Assembly (NCBI GenBank): GCA_965214615.1 | Contig: OZ243952.1 | Span: forward strand, 2,728,001-2,792,000 | Source: CBDAUN01 sp965214615 | GTDB lineage: Bacteria > Pseudomonadota > Gammaproteobacteria > Arenicellales > JAJDZL01 | Direction: 5' to 3' | DNA: 64,000 nt | Part shown: piece after piece, positions 44,411 through 53,967 of the stretch | Layout of the letters: each line of letters starts with the position of its first letter | Numbering within the stretch: the first letter of the stretch is position 1 | Made by a program: the position numbers and the translations under genes | Notes under the pieces: generated by a model | What the model saw: the letters and a program-made list of their open reading frames with translations, nothing else | Told to the model about the DNA's origin: nothing | The model's database searches: none

Positions 44411-47243
44411 CTGCTCTCACTTGTCTCTCATCTGACATGGATACTACTTTTCTGTCGGTGGTCAATGCGTCGACCATCAGCCGTTCCTGCTGTGCAAGAT
44501 GAACACGGTGATTGCCTACCGCAGGCGATGCCGCTTCGTCTCTGCTCGCGCTGCGCAGCACCTGCTTGGAACCGAGGCAGTCAGTGATCAGATGCCGGAT
44601 CTGGTACCACGCTCCCTGATTCCTGGGCTCTTCCTGACACCATACGACTTCCTTGGCGCGCGAGTATGTCGACAGAAGCGCTCTGAGTTCCTCTTTCGGA
44701 AACGGATAGAGCTGCTCGATACGCAGCAGCGCAATATGGTTCGCCTGCATGTGCTCGCGCATTTCGCGCAAGTCGTAGTAGACCTTGCCGGAACACAGGA
44801 TGACCCGCGAAATGTCCCTGCGGATGATGTCGTTCACTTCGTCAAGGACAGTGTGAAATTTCGATTCGGCCAGATCCTCTATCGTAGAAAACGAAGATTT
44901 AAGCCGCAGCATGCTCTTGGGCGACATGATGATCAGCGGACGCCGGTAGGGCCGGATCGCCTGGCGCCGCAGCAGGTGAAACATCTGCGACGGCGAAGTC
45001 GGAACGCACACCTGCATGTTCTTGTGCGCGCAAAGCTGCAGGAATCGCTCGAGCCTCGCCGAAGAGTGCTCGGGTCCCTGCCCTTCGTAGCCGTGCGGCA
45101 GCATCAGCGTCAGTCCGCACAAGCGGGCCCACTTGGCCTCGCCGCTGCTGATGAACTGGTCGATCACGATCTGGGCGCCATTGGCGAAATCGCCGAATTG
45201 CGCCTCCCAGACAACCAGCGAATGCGGGTCGGTTGCAGCATAGCCGTATTCGAACGCCAGCACCGCCTCCTCCGACAGCACAGAATTGTAAATCTGACAG
45301 TCGTGGGGCTCGCGAATTGACTTCAGCGGCACATAGACCTTGCGGCTGTTCTGGTCATGCAGCAGCGCGTGGCGATGCGAGAATGTGCCCCGTCCGGAGT
45401 CCTGGCCCGACAGGCGCACCTGGAAGCCGTCATGCACCAGGCCCGCATAGGCCATGGTTTCGGCAAAGCCCCAGTCGACTGGAATTCGGCCATCGACCAT
45501 ATTGGCCCGGTCCTCGAGAATCTTTTCCACCCGTCTGTGCAAAATAAAGCCCTTGGGCAGCTTCGATAATTTCCTGTTCAGCTTGCGCAGCGTCTTCAAC
45601 TCGATCAGCGTGTCGACCGAATAGGTCCATTCGGCACCCATATACGGACTCCAGTCCACCATCTTTTCTTCCTTGGCCGGGTCGGTGATCTGCCCTGCTA
45701 CGACCTTTCCGCGGTCCAGCATGTCCCGATACTCCATCACCATGCGCTGGGCCTCGGAATCAGAAATGACTTGCTCGTCAACCAGCTTCTGGGCGTACTT
45801 GCGGCGCACCGGAACCATCTGCTTGATCTTCTGGTACATCACCGGCTGAGTCATGGTCGGCTCATCCGCCTCATTGTGTCCGTAGCGCCGGTAGCATACA
45901 AGATCGATCACCACGTCGGTTCTAAACTCCCTGCGATAGGCATGCGCCAGCTGGGTGGCGAAAATCACCGCTTCGGGGTCGTCTCCGTTGACATGGAAGA
46001 TCGGCGCCTGCACCATTTTTGCAATCTCTGTGCAATGCAGCGTCGATCGCGCATCAAGCCTGTTGCTCGTGGTAAAGCCAATCTGGTTGTTGACTATGAC
46101 ATGAATCGTACCGCCGATTTCAAAACCGCGGATATGGGACATGTTGAGTATTTCCATGACCACGCCCTGCCCGGCGAACGCCGCATCGCCGTGCACCAGA
46201 ATCGGAACTACCTGATTGCCCGACGAATCCAGACGCCTGTGCTGGCGGGCGCGCACTGAGCCCGAGACAACGCCGTTGATAATCTCCAGATGCGACGGGT
46301 TGAACGCCAGTGCCACATGGACGATCCCACCGGCAGTGGTAATATCCGATGAAAAGCCCTGATGGTACTTGACATCGCCCTGCTCGTTCAATCGCGCACT
46401 GGTCGCGTTGACATTGCCTTCGAATTCGCCGAACAGATCCGATGGCAGCTTGCCTAGAATGTTCACCAGCGCATTCAGCCGCCCGCGGTGCGCCATGCCT
46501 ATCACAATTTCCTTTGCGCCGGCGGCGCCGGACAGCATGACCAGTTCATTCAGCAGCGGAATCAGCGACTCTCCGCCTTCAAGGGAAAACCGCTTTTGAC
46601 CGACGTATTTCGTGTGCAGATATGTTTCCAGGCCCTCGGCCATGTTGAGCTGCCTGAGAATGTTGATTCGCTCCTCATCGCTGAACACGGGCGACGGCGT
46701 GACGCTGTCGTTCTCAATCCTGTCCCTGAGCCAGTTCACCCGGGCAGGGTCGGTGATGTAGTTGTATTCGTAGCCTATGGATCCGCAATAGGTTTTCTCA
46801 AAGAAATCAACGATATCCCTTAGCGTCATGACATCGGCGTCGACCACCGCGTCAAACTTGAAATTAGTGTCGAGATCCTCGCTGCCCAGACCGACAGACT
46901 CCAGGCTCAGATCAGCCCAGTTCTGATAGTCGGACAATTCCAGCGGGTCGAGGCGGGCTGCCAGGTGGCCAAACATGTGATACTTGCGAATCAGCCTTTG
47001 CACCGCCGACTGCTTGCGGATGCTTTCGTCCTGGGACCTTTCGATGCCGCGAGCGTCCGCGAGCGGGCGCACGCCCGGAGATTCCGGGTTCGAGGCAAAC
47101 CGCCTGAATTCTTCCGCCAGCCTCGGATCGATTGAATCAGGGCTGCTCAAGAACTGAGCATAGGCATCTTCTAGAAACGACGCACTTTCCGAAAACAGGC
47201 AAGTGGCATCAAAGTTTTTATCTTGATTGCTGGAATTAGTCAT
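44400..47243 (-). CDS. sucA: 2-oxoglutarate dehydrogenase E1
   Basis: ThDP-dependent decarboxylase of the TCA cycle. I take ATG 47243 (TNSSNQDKNFDATCLF), giving 947 residues; ATG 47270 is nine codons earlier. N-terminal E2-docking segment, RKYHMFGHLAARLDPL, IGMAHRGRLN, the ThDP motif GDAAFAGQGVVME with NNQIGFTT, and the C-terminal EEPRNQGAW. First gene of sucA-sucB-lpdA-pmm. The sdh genes and sucCD, common neighbours in relatives, are not adjacent. Confidence 0.96.
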   Translation of the reverse strand: MTNSSNQDKNFDATCLFSESASFLEDAYAQFLSSPDSIDPRLAEEFRRFASNPESPGVRPLADARGIERSQDESIRKQSAVQRLIRKYHMFGHLAARLDPLELSDYQNWADLSLESVGLGSEDLDTNFKFDAVVDADVMTLRDIVDFFEKTYCGSIGYEYNYITDPARVNWLRDRIENDSVTPSPVFSDEERINILRQLNMAEGLETYLHTKYVGQKRFSLEGGESLIPLLNELVMLSGAAGAKEIVIGMAHRGRLNALVNILGKLPSDLFGEFEGNVNATSARLNEQGDVKYHQGFSSDITTAGGIVHVALAFNPSHLEIINGVVSGSVRARQHRRLDSSGNQVVPILVHGDAAFAGQGVVMEILNMSHIRGFEIGGTIHVIVNNQIGFTTSNRLDARSTLHCTEIAKMVQAPIFHVNGDDPEAVIFATQLAHAYRREFRTDVVIDLVCYRRYGHNEADEPTMTQPVMYQKIKQMVPVRRKYAQKLVDEQVISDSEAQRMVMEYRDMLDRGKVVAGQITDPAKEEKMVDWSPYMGAEWTYSVDTLIELKTLRKLNRKLSKLPKGFILHRRVEKILEDRANMVDGRIPVDWGFAETMAYAGLVHDGFQVRLSGQDSGRGTFSHRHALLHDQNSRKVYVPLKSIREPHDCQIYNSVLSEEAVLAFEYGYAATDPHSLVVWEAQFGDFANGAQIVIDQFISSGEAKWARLCGLTLMLPHGYEGQGPEHSSARLERFLQLCAHKNMQVCVPTSPSQMFHLLRRQAIRPYRRPLIIMSPKSMLRLKSSFSTIEDLAESKFHTVLDEVNDIIRRDISRVILCSGKVYYDLREMREHMQANHIALLRIEQLYPFPKEELRALLSTYSRAKEVVWCQEEPRNQGAWYQIRHLITDCLGSKQVLRSASRDEAASPAVGNHRVHLAQQERLMVDALTTDRKVVSMSDERQVRADAV

Positions 47244-47376
47244 CGCATTCGGGCTGGTGATTGTAGGCAACAGGCAGATTCGACCGAATCAAGGCTTGCG
47301 GCTGGACCGGAGCAGATTCCGGCGGCAATAGGCTAGACAGCATGAAAATGTCGCTGCAATACACTGCGAAATTCTA

Positions 47377-47390
47377 GCGGCCCGGGCCGC
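47377..47390. repeat. 14-bp perfect palindrome upstream of sucA
   Basis: GCGGCCCGGGCCGC. Position in the sucA leader/promoter region makes an operator or strong mRNA hairpin possible; the extended context (TAGCGG ... CGCGCTA) adds partial pairing. Confidence 0.4.
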
Positions 47391-47731
47391 CGCGCTATAT
47401 TCGGAGATAGCAAGAAACTGCGCTACTGTCGAAAATGAAGTTGCATTGGGTAGAAATTCTATCGAATATCCTGTGGAAATTATATGACAATCAGCCAGGC
47501 GATTGCTGAAGCGATTCGCACCCATGCCGAATCGCCAGCGACAATCGTCCCGCAACGGCGCTCTGTGCAATAATCACTGCTGCCCGGCACGATCCGAATC
47601 GAAGCGTCGCAGGCCCGCCAGCAGCCGGCGCGCAGATTCCAGCGGGGTTGGCACGGGCGGGCGGCAAAGCCGGAACCTTCTCATCCTGACACGACTTCGA
47701 TTGGCAGGCGGCGGGTGTTGCAGCCAAAGTT

Positions 47732-47737
47732 TATAAT
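47732..47737 (+). promoter_or_regulatory. candidate -10 box for the TGS GTPase gene
   Basis: Perfect TATAAT 39 bases before the ATG. No matching -35 at normal spacing. Confidence 0.3.
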
Positions 47738-47776
47738 CTCTTTCAATATCGTTTCGACCAGGTGCCTTCGTGGCTT

Positions 47777-48805
47777 ATGCCGACCAACGTAACCGCTGAA
47801 TACAAAAAGGCTGAACAGTCGTTCCGAGGCGCGCGGGAACCGGCCGACCGACTGCGCTGTCTTAAGGAAATGCTTCGCACCATACCGAAGCACAAGGGCA
47901 CCGAGCATTTGCAGCGCGACATCAAAACGCGCATCAAGATGCTCACCGAGGAGCTTGCCGGTCCGCGCAAGGGCGGCGCCAGAACCGGTCCTGTTCACAC
48001 CGTGCGCCCCGAAGGCGCTGCCCAGGTTGCGCTGATCGGTCCGCCGAATTCCGGCAAATCCATGATTCTGGTCACGCTGACAGGCGCCAGAGCGGATGTC
48101 GGACCCTATCCTTTCACCACCAAGCTGCCTCAGCCCGGCATGGCGCCATTCGAGGACATCTGCTTTCAGCTCATAGACCTGCCTCCGGTCTCAGAGCAAT
48201 ACACCGAATCGTGGATCGTCAATGCACTGCAGCCTTCCGACGCCGCCTTGCTGGTCATCGATATCACACACCCCCGGTGCATCGACCATATTGAACAGGC
48301 CGTTGCCCAGCTCAAGGACCGCCAGATTCACCTGTACGGCCCGGGCTCGGCATGCGCGGCTTCGGGGCTGGACGGCGATGATTCGGAATTGGACAATCCG
48401 TTTCGCATCGAACTGCCGACGATTCTGGTAGCGAACAAGATCGATCTTGCCCCCAGCGAGCAGGAACTCGACGCGCTGAACGAACTGACCGGTCACCGGT
48501 TTCCGTCGGTCGCGGTCTCGGCCGAGACCGGCGAAGGGCTGCCCGGCATCTCGGCATTGCTCTTCAAGCATCTGAACGTGGTGCGCGTGTATACCAAGGT
48601 GCCGGGAAAACCGGCCGATACGGACCGCCCGTTTACCATCAGGCACGGCGGCACCGTGCGCGATGTTGCGGTTCAGGTGCACAAGGACTTCGGAGACACG
48701 TTTCGTTTCGCCCGCATCTGGGGGAGCAAGGTATTCGACGGCCAGCCTGTCGGTCCGGATCACGTTTTGAACGACCGCGATGTTATTGAATTGCATACAA
48801 AATAG
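47777..48805 (+). CDS. TGS-domain GTPase of the Obg/DRG group
   Basis: 342 residues from ATG 47777 (PTNVTAEYKKAEQSFR); a GTG 15 bases upstream is possible. A Lys/Arg-rich helical N-terminus is followed by a G domain and a C-terminal TGS domain (about 262-342, DRPFTIRHGGTVRDVAVQVH). P-loop GPPNSGKS (88-95), switch I Thr115, G4 NKIDLA, G5 SAETGEG. G3 is DLPP where classical GTPases have DxxG, as is usual for this bacterial DRG-like subgroup. Probably ribosome-associated, by analogy. Co-transcribed with the downstream ThDP enzyme (eight bases apart), a pairing with no obvious functional link. Confidence 0.87.
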   Translation: MPTNVTAEYKKAEQSFRGAREPADRLRCLKEMLRTIPKHKGTEHLQRDIKTRIKMLTEELAGPRKGGARTGPVHTVRPEGAAQVALIGPPNSGKSMILVTLTGARADVGPYPFTTKLPQPGMAPFEDICFQLIDLPPVSEQYTESWIVNALQPSDAALLVIDITHPRCIDHIEQAVAQLKDRQIHLYGPGSACAASGLDGDDSELDNPFRIELPTILVANKIDLAPSEQELDALNELTGHRFPSVAVSAETGEGLPGISALLFKHLNVVRVYTKVPGKPADTDRPFTIRHGGTVRDVAVQVHKDFGDTFRFARIWGSKVFDGQPVGPDHVLNDRDVIELHTK

Positions 48806-48813
48806 GAATTGAC

Positions 48814-50430
48814 ATGGACACCTGCGGCACGCGCATCATGGAACTGCTGGAACAATGCGGGATCGACGTGGTATTCGGTATCCCCGGGGTGCATACGGTT
48901 GAACTGTACCGCGGCATTGCAAAAGCCGGCATCCGCCACATCACTGCGCGCCACGAGCAGGGGGCGGGATTCATGGCCGACGGATACGCCCGGGCAACCG
49001 GGAAGGTCGGCGCGTGCTGCCTGATCACCGGACCCGGCATGACCAACGCCGCAACCGCCCTGGCACAGTCGTATTCCGACTCGATTGCAGTGCTCGCGGT
49101 ATCAAGCGTCAACAAGACTTCCAGCCTCGGCGCCGGACAGGGCGACTTGCACGAATTGCGCAATCAGCAAAGGCTTGCCGAGCAGTTCACCGCGTTCAGT
49201 CGCACCGTCGCAGCTGTCGATGATGTCGAACCGGTCGTCGCCGAGGCTTTCGGGGTATTTGACAGCGCCCGCCCGCGGCCGGTGCATGTTCAGCTGCCTA
49301 TCGACGTGCTGAACCGGCCTGCGCCGCACCGCTTCGTCCGGCCGCCCCGGCGTCTTGCACCCGAGCCCGACCAAGGGGATATCGCCCAGGCGGCAAGGCT
49401 GCTGGCCGGAGCGCGCAACCCTGCTGCAGTTTTCGGCGGCGGCAGCATCGGCGCCTTTGTCCAGGCGCGGGAACTCATCGATATGCTCAAGATCCCGGCA
49501 GTGCTGACGTTTGCAGCCAAAGGCGTGATACCCGAAGCGGATCCGTATTGCATCGGCTCCAATCTGCTGCATCCGCCGGTACTCGACTTTCTCGAGGAAG
49601 CCGACATTGTCCTGGCGGTCGGCAGCGAGTTCTCCGAAACCGACATCTGGTCGCGCGGCGGCAATATCCGATTCAATGGCACGCTGATCCGCATCGACAT
49701 CGATGCCGGGCAGGCCGATATGAACGCAGCGGCCGATCTGGCGCTCATCGGCGATGCCCGCCGGTCGCTGGAAATGCTGCTGAAGGAACTTCAGCGCCTG
49801 CCAGATCCCTATCCATGGTCTGCTCAGCGCTCGCGCGAGACGGTTCGGACATTGCGCCGCAAGTGCATGGATCACGATTACCCGCACACCCAGCGTCACC
49901 GCGTTGTCTGGAACGCAATCCGAGAAACCTTGCCGGATCACGGCATCGTAACGGCCGATTCAACGCAACTCACCTATAGCGGAAACTTTTGCTATCAAGC
50001 CAGTGAACCGCGTACCTATTTAACTTCCACCACCGGCTACGGCACCTTGGGCTATGCGCTTCCGGCGGCGATCGGCGCCAAGGTCGGGCGCCCCGGTTCA
50101 CCGGTTGTGTGCGTCGCCGGCGACGGCGGATTCCAATTTTCCATTCAGGAACTCGCCACCGCTGCCGAACTCGGTCTTCCAATCGTGGCAGTGGTTTGGA
50201 ACAACAGCGCCTTCGGCGAGATTCGCGATGAATTCGACAGTCAGGGAATTGAGCGGATCGGCGTCAATCTGCCATCGCCGGACTTCGTTGCCGTGGCAAA
50301 GGGCTACGGATGCGATGCGATGCGCATCTCAGGTCTGAATCAATTCAAGTCCGCTTTGGCGAAAGGCTATGAGGCGAAGCGTCCGACTGTGCTTGAGCTT
50401 TGCGCCGATTCTGATCTTGAAAGCCTCTGA
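48814..50430 (+). CDS. ThDP-dependent decarboxylase, AruI-like
   Basis: 538 residues of the acetolactate synthase-like ThDP family. The N-terminus (VVFGIPGVHTVELYRGI, ARHEQGAGFMADGYARATG with the catalytic Glu) is very close to AruI, 5-guanidino-2-oxopentanoate decarboxylase of the arginine transaminase pathway. The central domain lacks the clear FAD-binding features of acetolactate synthase. C-terminal ThDP motif GDGGFQFSIQELATA ... VVWNN. The transaminase AruH is not adjacent, and the class III aminotransferase at 19-20 kb is a different type, so the substrate is only suggested. Other 2-oxo acid decarboxylases remain possible. Confidence 0.8.
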   Translation: MDTCGTRIMELLEQCGIDVVFGIPGVHTVELYRGIAKAGIRHITARHEQGAGFMADGYARATGKVGACCLITGPGMTNAATALAQSYSDSIAVLAVSSVNKTSSLGAGQGDLHELRNQQRLAEQFTAFSRTVAAVDDVEPVVAEAFGVFDSARPRPVHVQLPIDVLNRPAPHRFVRPPRRLAPEPDQGDIAQAARLLAGARNPAAVFGGGSIGAFVQARELIDMLKIPAVLTFAAKGVIPEADPYCIGSNLLHPPVLDFLEEADIVLAVGSEFSETDIWSRGGNIRFNGTLIRIDIDAGQADMNAAADLALIGDARRSLEMLLKELQRLPDPYPWSAQRSRETVRTLRRKCMDHDYPHTQRHRVVWNAIRETLPDHGIVTADSTQLTYSGNFCYQASEPRTYLTSTTGYGTLGYALPAAIGAKVGRPGSPVVCVAGDGGFQFSIQELATAAELGLPIVAVVWNNSAFGEIRDEFDSQGIERIGVNLPSPDFVAVAKGYGCDAMRISGLNQFKSALAKGYEAKRPTVLELCADSDLESL

Positions 50431-50432
50431 CT

Positions 50433-50450
50433 CTGCGGCGCAGCCCGCAG
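50433..50450. terminator. short hairpin between convergent genes
   Basis: CTGCGG, six-base loop, CCGCAG, lying in the 26 bases between the stops of the AruI-like and HEPN-like genes. It may serve both directions, but has no T-tract. Confidence 0.25.
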
Positions 50451-50456
50451 TGCGTT

Positions 50457-51125
50457 CTAGCGGGCATCGACCACCGGGTAGGAAGGCTTGCCCCAGGGCG
50501 AGTCGGGGTTGTCGATCATCAGACTTACGAAAATCGGCACCAGAAACGCCAAGATCCGTGCGCCGTCCTTGACCTGCGGACGGTTGACCTTGCCGCGCCA
50601 CGTGGCGGCTCCGTGAACCAGCTGATTGCGCAGCACATAGAGCCGATCAAAAACCGTAGTCAAAAGCATCTTGGTGTCATTGCGGCGAAGCGCAAAATAA
50701 ACATTGTCCTTGCTCTTGCTGAATCGTTCCTCCCAGTCCTCATAGCCGGGAATCTGATTGAGGTGGTTCCAGAAGGGCTGGTAGACGAACTTGTTGTCGA
50801 TCAGGGTTCGAACGGAATCCGAAAAGCGTTCCCAAAACGCGTCATAGATCAGATTCTGGGTATCAAGCATCGAAATTAACTCGAAGAACCCGGCAAACGC
50901 GGTGCGCTCGCTGTGCTGGGAAATATCCGATTGCTCTTGCACATACAGGGCGTTGAATGACACCCAGTAGAGGATGAAGGCGACATCGATGTCGTCGGTC
51001 TGGTGCTCGGCACGCTCAAGCCAGCTGATTGCGCGGTGAGTGCGCAAGGCGACATCGGATGGCAGAGTGCCTCCAATTTCGTCCTGGAATTGCCTCAGTT
51101 CTTGACAGGTGACAGTAAGCCGCAT
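50457..51125 (-). CDS. HEPN-like hypothetical protein
   Basis: 222 residues, all-helical and soluble by appearance. The C-terminal third has YVLRNQLVHGAATW, in which Arg166 and His171 form an R-x4-H motif typical of HEPN domains, many of which are RNases. FILYWVSFNALY earlier resembles the first HEPN helix. No partner nucleotidyltransferase or other toxin-antitoxin gene adjoins it: it is convergent with the AruI-like gene, and the next gene upstream is unrelated. So catalytic activity is possible but unproven. ATG start. Confidence 0.65.
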   Translation of the reverse strand: MRLTVTCQELRQFQDEIGGTLPSDVALRTHRAISWLERAEHQTDDIDVAFILYWVSFNALYVQEQSDISQHSERTAFAGFFELISMLDTQNLIYDAFWERFSDSVRTLIDNKFVYQPFWNHLNQIPGYEDWEERFSKSKDNVYFALRRNDTKMLLTTVFDRLYVLRNQLVHGAATWRGKVNRPQVKDGARILAFLVPIFVSLMIDNPDSPWGKPSYPVVDAR

Positions 51126-51364
51126 GAAAGTTCGCGCTTTCGCTGGTTCGGATATTCACTGATCGCGCCTATCTAGTTTAAGCGAATACGATGAAAAATC
51201 GAAACCAAAAACGACATGGAGGCGCATCTTCAAGCTGCCGGCGCGGCTGCAGCGTGCGGCATTTGAGCGGGTCTGGGGCTAGGAGGCCCTTTCGGGACAG
51301 GGCCGGGTGCACATGGGGAAAAGACTTGCCAGATCTATCTGCGGCACCCCCGAGTACAGCGGAT

Positions 51365-52414
51365 TTACCGGCTCAGGGAGCCATCGACGCCGAGGCGCTT
51401 GTGCAATGCGGGACTGGTTGTCGTGAACTGAACGCGCTGCTTGATTTCAGGATACAGGTAGCGCTGGACTCCGAATGCGGCCATCGCGGCTTCGTGAAAT
51501 CCGCTCAGGATCAGCTTTTTCTTGCCAGGATACTGCGCGATGTCGCCGATTGCGAAAATTCCCGGTACGCTGGTGCGGCTGTCTTCGGTGCTGACATCGA
51601 TAGTCTTTCTGGTGATCTGAAGCCCCCATTCCTCGATCGGACCCAGATTGGGCGACAGCCCGTAGAAAACCAGCAATTCGTCTAACTCGATATCGACCGG
51701 ATCAGCGCTTTTGTCGAACGACAGGACCCGCAGGCCGGTGACCTTTTCTCCATCGCCGACGAGCTTTCCGATTCGGCCGATGTGATACGACAGCGAGGAA
51801 TTGTCCTGTGCGGCGATTTGCTTCATCGCACTCACCGAGGCGGGCTGCGCACGGAACTCTTCGCGCCGGTGTACGAGCACGACCTGACTTGCGATCCTGT
51901 GCAGTTCCAGGGCCCAGTCAAGCGCGGAATCTCCGCCGCCTAGAATCACCACCTTCTTGCCGGCAAACCGGCTTTTGTCCTGCACGCTGTAGTTTAGATT
52001 CGCGCCGGCATAGTCGCTGGCACCCGGAGTACGAAGCGGGCGCGCATCGAATGCGCCAAGTCCTCCGGCGATCACGACCGAGCCTGCATCAAAGCATGTG
52101 CCTGACGATGTCCTGACGTCAAAACGCCCGCTTTCGAGCCTTGAGACGTGCGTGATCTGCTGCCCGAGATGAAACTGCGGATCAAACGGCGATGCCTGCT
52201 CCGCCAGCAAGTCGACGAGCTCCTGCGCACCGACTACCGGATACCCTGGAATGTCATAAATCGGCTTGTCGGCATACAGCATCGCGCATTGCCCGCCAAT
52301 GCAATCGAGCGAGTCGACAATGTGGCACTTGATATCGAGCAGGCCGAGTTCAAATATCTGAAACAGACCCACCGGGCCCGCTCCCACGATTACGGATTCA
52401 GTTTCGATTTTCAT
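51365..52414 (-). CDS. ferredoxin/flavodoxin-NADP+ reductase (thioredoxin-reductase-like type)
   Basis: 349 residues from ATG 52414; the open frame to 52561 adds low-complexity sequence. FAD site GAGPVGLF at the N-terminus, GGQCAMLYADKPIYDIPGYP, the NADPH site GGGDSALDWALEL, VHRREEFRA, and the C-terminal FAD motif GIFAIGDIAQYPGKKKLILSG. The thioredoxin-reductase CxxC is absent, which separates this FNR group from TrxB. It would pass electrons between NADPH and ferredoxin; YfhL-type ferredoxin lies about 4 kb away but in a separate unit. Confidence 0.88.
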   Translation of the reverse strand: MKIETESVIVGAGPVGLFQIFELGLLDIKCHIVDSLDCIGGQCAMLYADKPIYDIPGYPVVGAQELVDLLAEQASPFDPQFHLGQQITHVSRLESGRFDVRTSSGTCFDAGSVVIAGGLGAFDARPLRTPGASDYAGANLNYSVQDKSRFAGKKVVILGGGDSALDWALELHRIASQVVLVHRREEFRAQPASVSAMKQIAAQDNSSLSYHIGRIGKLVGDGEKVTGLRVLSFDKSADPVDIELDELLVFYGLSPNLGPIEEWGLQITRKTIDVSTEDSRTSVPGIFAIGDIAQYPGKKKLILSGFHEAAMAAFGVQRYLYPEIKQRVQFTTTSPALHKRLGVDGSLSR

Positions 52415-52893
52415 TTGTATCCCATGCGCGCCTTTCCTCGAAAGCGATATCGATCGCCCAGCGGCCTGCGTCGGCCCGGCAGATTCGGATTCATTGCCGG
52501 TGCGGACCGGTGCATGCGCGACAATTCGCTGCGCGACGGCTTTGCCATCAGTTCCAGCCAATTCAATATGAAACAGCGAACAGGCGCCAAAACGTCGAAT
52601 ATATCCGAAATTTACAAAATTGACTGCAATTTGAGCGCAAAAGATTTGATCCTGCGCACTCTCAGCGGATTGCCGTCAGCCTTGGCAATGTCACAAAGGC
52701 TCGCCGGTCGTGCACACGGCGGCGACCTTCGCAGGGAGCGAGCCATCGGCCGTGATCAAACATGGAGCCATGCCCGAAGCTGTCAAATGAAAGTCGCTGC
52801 CGGTAGTGAGGCGCCGCCTGCTCAGAATCGGGCCGGCCAAGCCTTCAGCCATCCTGATGCTGCGCAAAAACGCTTAGCGGTCCATGCCGGGCA
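52415..52893. other. stretch between the FNR gene and the ABC ATPase gene
   Basis: 479 bases. No gene on either strand that I can support; a long plus-strand frame here is the antisense of FNR and then random. AT-rich patch around 52600-52640 on the FNR-upstream side is the likely promoter region. Confidence 0.45.
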
Positions 52894-53709
52894 TCAATCA
52901 TCCGGTACGACCTGGTAGTAGCCGTTGGCGCAAACAACATGCATTGCGACGCCGTACAGCTCAGTGAGCGACGACGCAGTCAGCAGCGCGGCCTTGTCTC
53001 CGCATGCGGCGACCTTTCGATTCTTGAGCAGCACCACGTGATCGATTTCAGGAGGGATTTCATGAATGTGATGCGTGACAAGCACGATCTGCGTTCCGCT
53101 GCGCATCAGTTCCCTGATCGAGCTTAAGTACTTGAATGTCGCATTCAGGTCCAGCCCGCTTGTAGGCTCATCGAGTATCAGCGCGGCAGGCTTCCTGACC
53201 AGCGCCCGCGCCAGAAGATAGCGCCGCTGCTCTCCGGTAGACATTCGGGCGAACGGGGTTTCGAGCAGGGGCTCGATGTCGAGCTGATGCGCGACCTCGC
53301 ATGCGCGTTCATATTCGCGGCGGGCGAATTCCTGATGGCGGTAGACGCCGACGCTGGAATGGAATCCCGAAAGGATCACGTCCATGCCTGTTACATAGCC
53401 CAGATACCGGTTCTGCAGGTCCTGGGAAACGAATCCCAGCTCACTTCGCAGCTCCCAGACATTCCAGCTTGTCCGGCCTAGGATGCGAATCGTCGACGAA
53501 CCGTCCTTGACCGGATACAGCTCGCGCATCAGCACCTTCAGCAGCGTCGTTTTGCCGGCTCCGTTGGGTCCCAGAATGACCGCATTCGCACCTTGCGGCA
53601 GCGACAGCGAGAAGCGATCAAATATCTTCGCGTTTCCGCGATATACGGTAACATTGTGCAATTCAATCAGACTGCTCGAATTGTTATTTTCCGTGTCGGT
53701 TCGGTTCAT
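52894..53709 (-). CDS. orphan ABC-type ATPase
   Basis: 271 residues from ATG 53709 (a TTG at 53730 adds seven residues). Walker A GPNGAGKTT, Q-loop FVSQD, signature MSTGEQRR, Walker B LILDEPTSGLD, and switch His in VTHHIHEIP. The signature has STGE instead of the usual SGGE. No membrane-spanning partner lies nearby. The single-domain, ModF/YlmA-like build suggests either a distant permease or a non-transport role. A short Asn/Ser-rich N-terminus precedes the domain. Divergent from the acyl-CoA synthetase gene. Confidence 0.82.
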   Translation of the reverse strand: MNRTDTENNNSSSLIELHNVTVYRGNAKIFDRFSLSLPQGANAVILGPNGAGKTTLLKVLMRELYPVKDGSSTIRILGRTSWNVWELRSELGFVSQDLQNRYLGYVTGMDVILSGFHSSVGVYRHQEFARREYERACEVAHQLDIEPLLETPFARMSTGEQRRYLLARALVRKPAALILDEPTSGLDLNATFKYLSSIRELMRSGTQIVLVTHHIHEIPPEIDHVVLLKNRKVAACGDKAALLTASSLTELYGVAMHVVCANGYYQVVPDD

Positions 53710-53967
53710 CGCTAATATGATCAGATTCAACTGCTACGGCGTTGCATTATCGCATACGACCGGTGATCGGGTTGGCAGTCGCGCTGCAGCGGGATCGGCC
53801 GCATCCATCTTTGGCATTTCCCTGTTCCAGCTGCCGGCGGTTCTGTACGCCGGCTGTGCGGAAACTTCGGACGCGGGACCTTGCGAAAATCAATCCTCAA
53901 GGAGACTGAATCGTGCCTATAGCGTCTCGATATCTTCGCCATGGATTGTGTATGAAGGACGCATAGG

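Larger units (their letters stand above)
47244..47776. other. divergent region between sucA and the TGS GTPase gene
   Basis: 533 bases, no convincing gene. Contains the 14-bp perfect palindrome GCGGCCCGGGCCGC (47377-47390), about 130 bases upstream of sucA, and a TATAAT (47732-47737) ahead of the GTPase gene without a clear -35. Small frames here overlap each other on both strands and show no motifs. Confidence 0.5.

Noticed and set aside
52148..52918. 256-residue plus-strand frame
   Set aside because: Antisense of the FNR gene running into non-coding DNA; no motifs.
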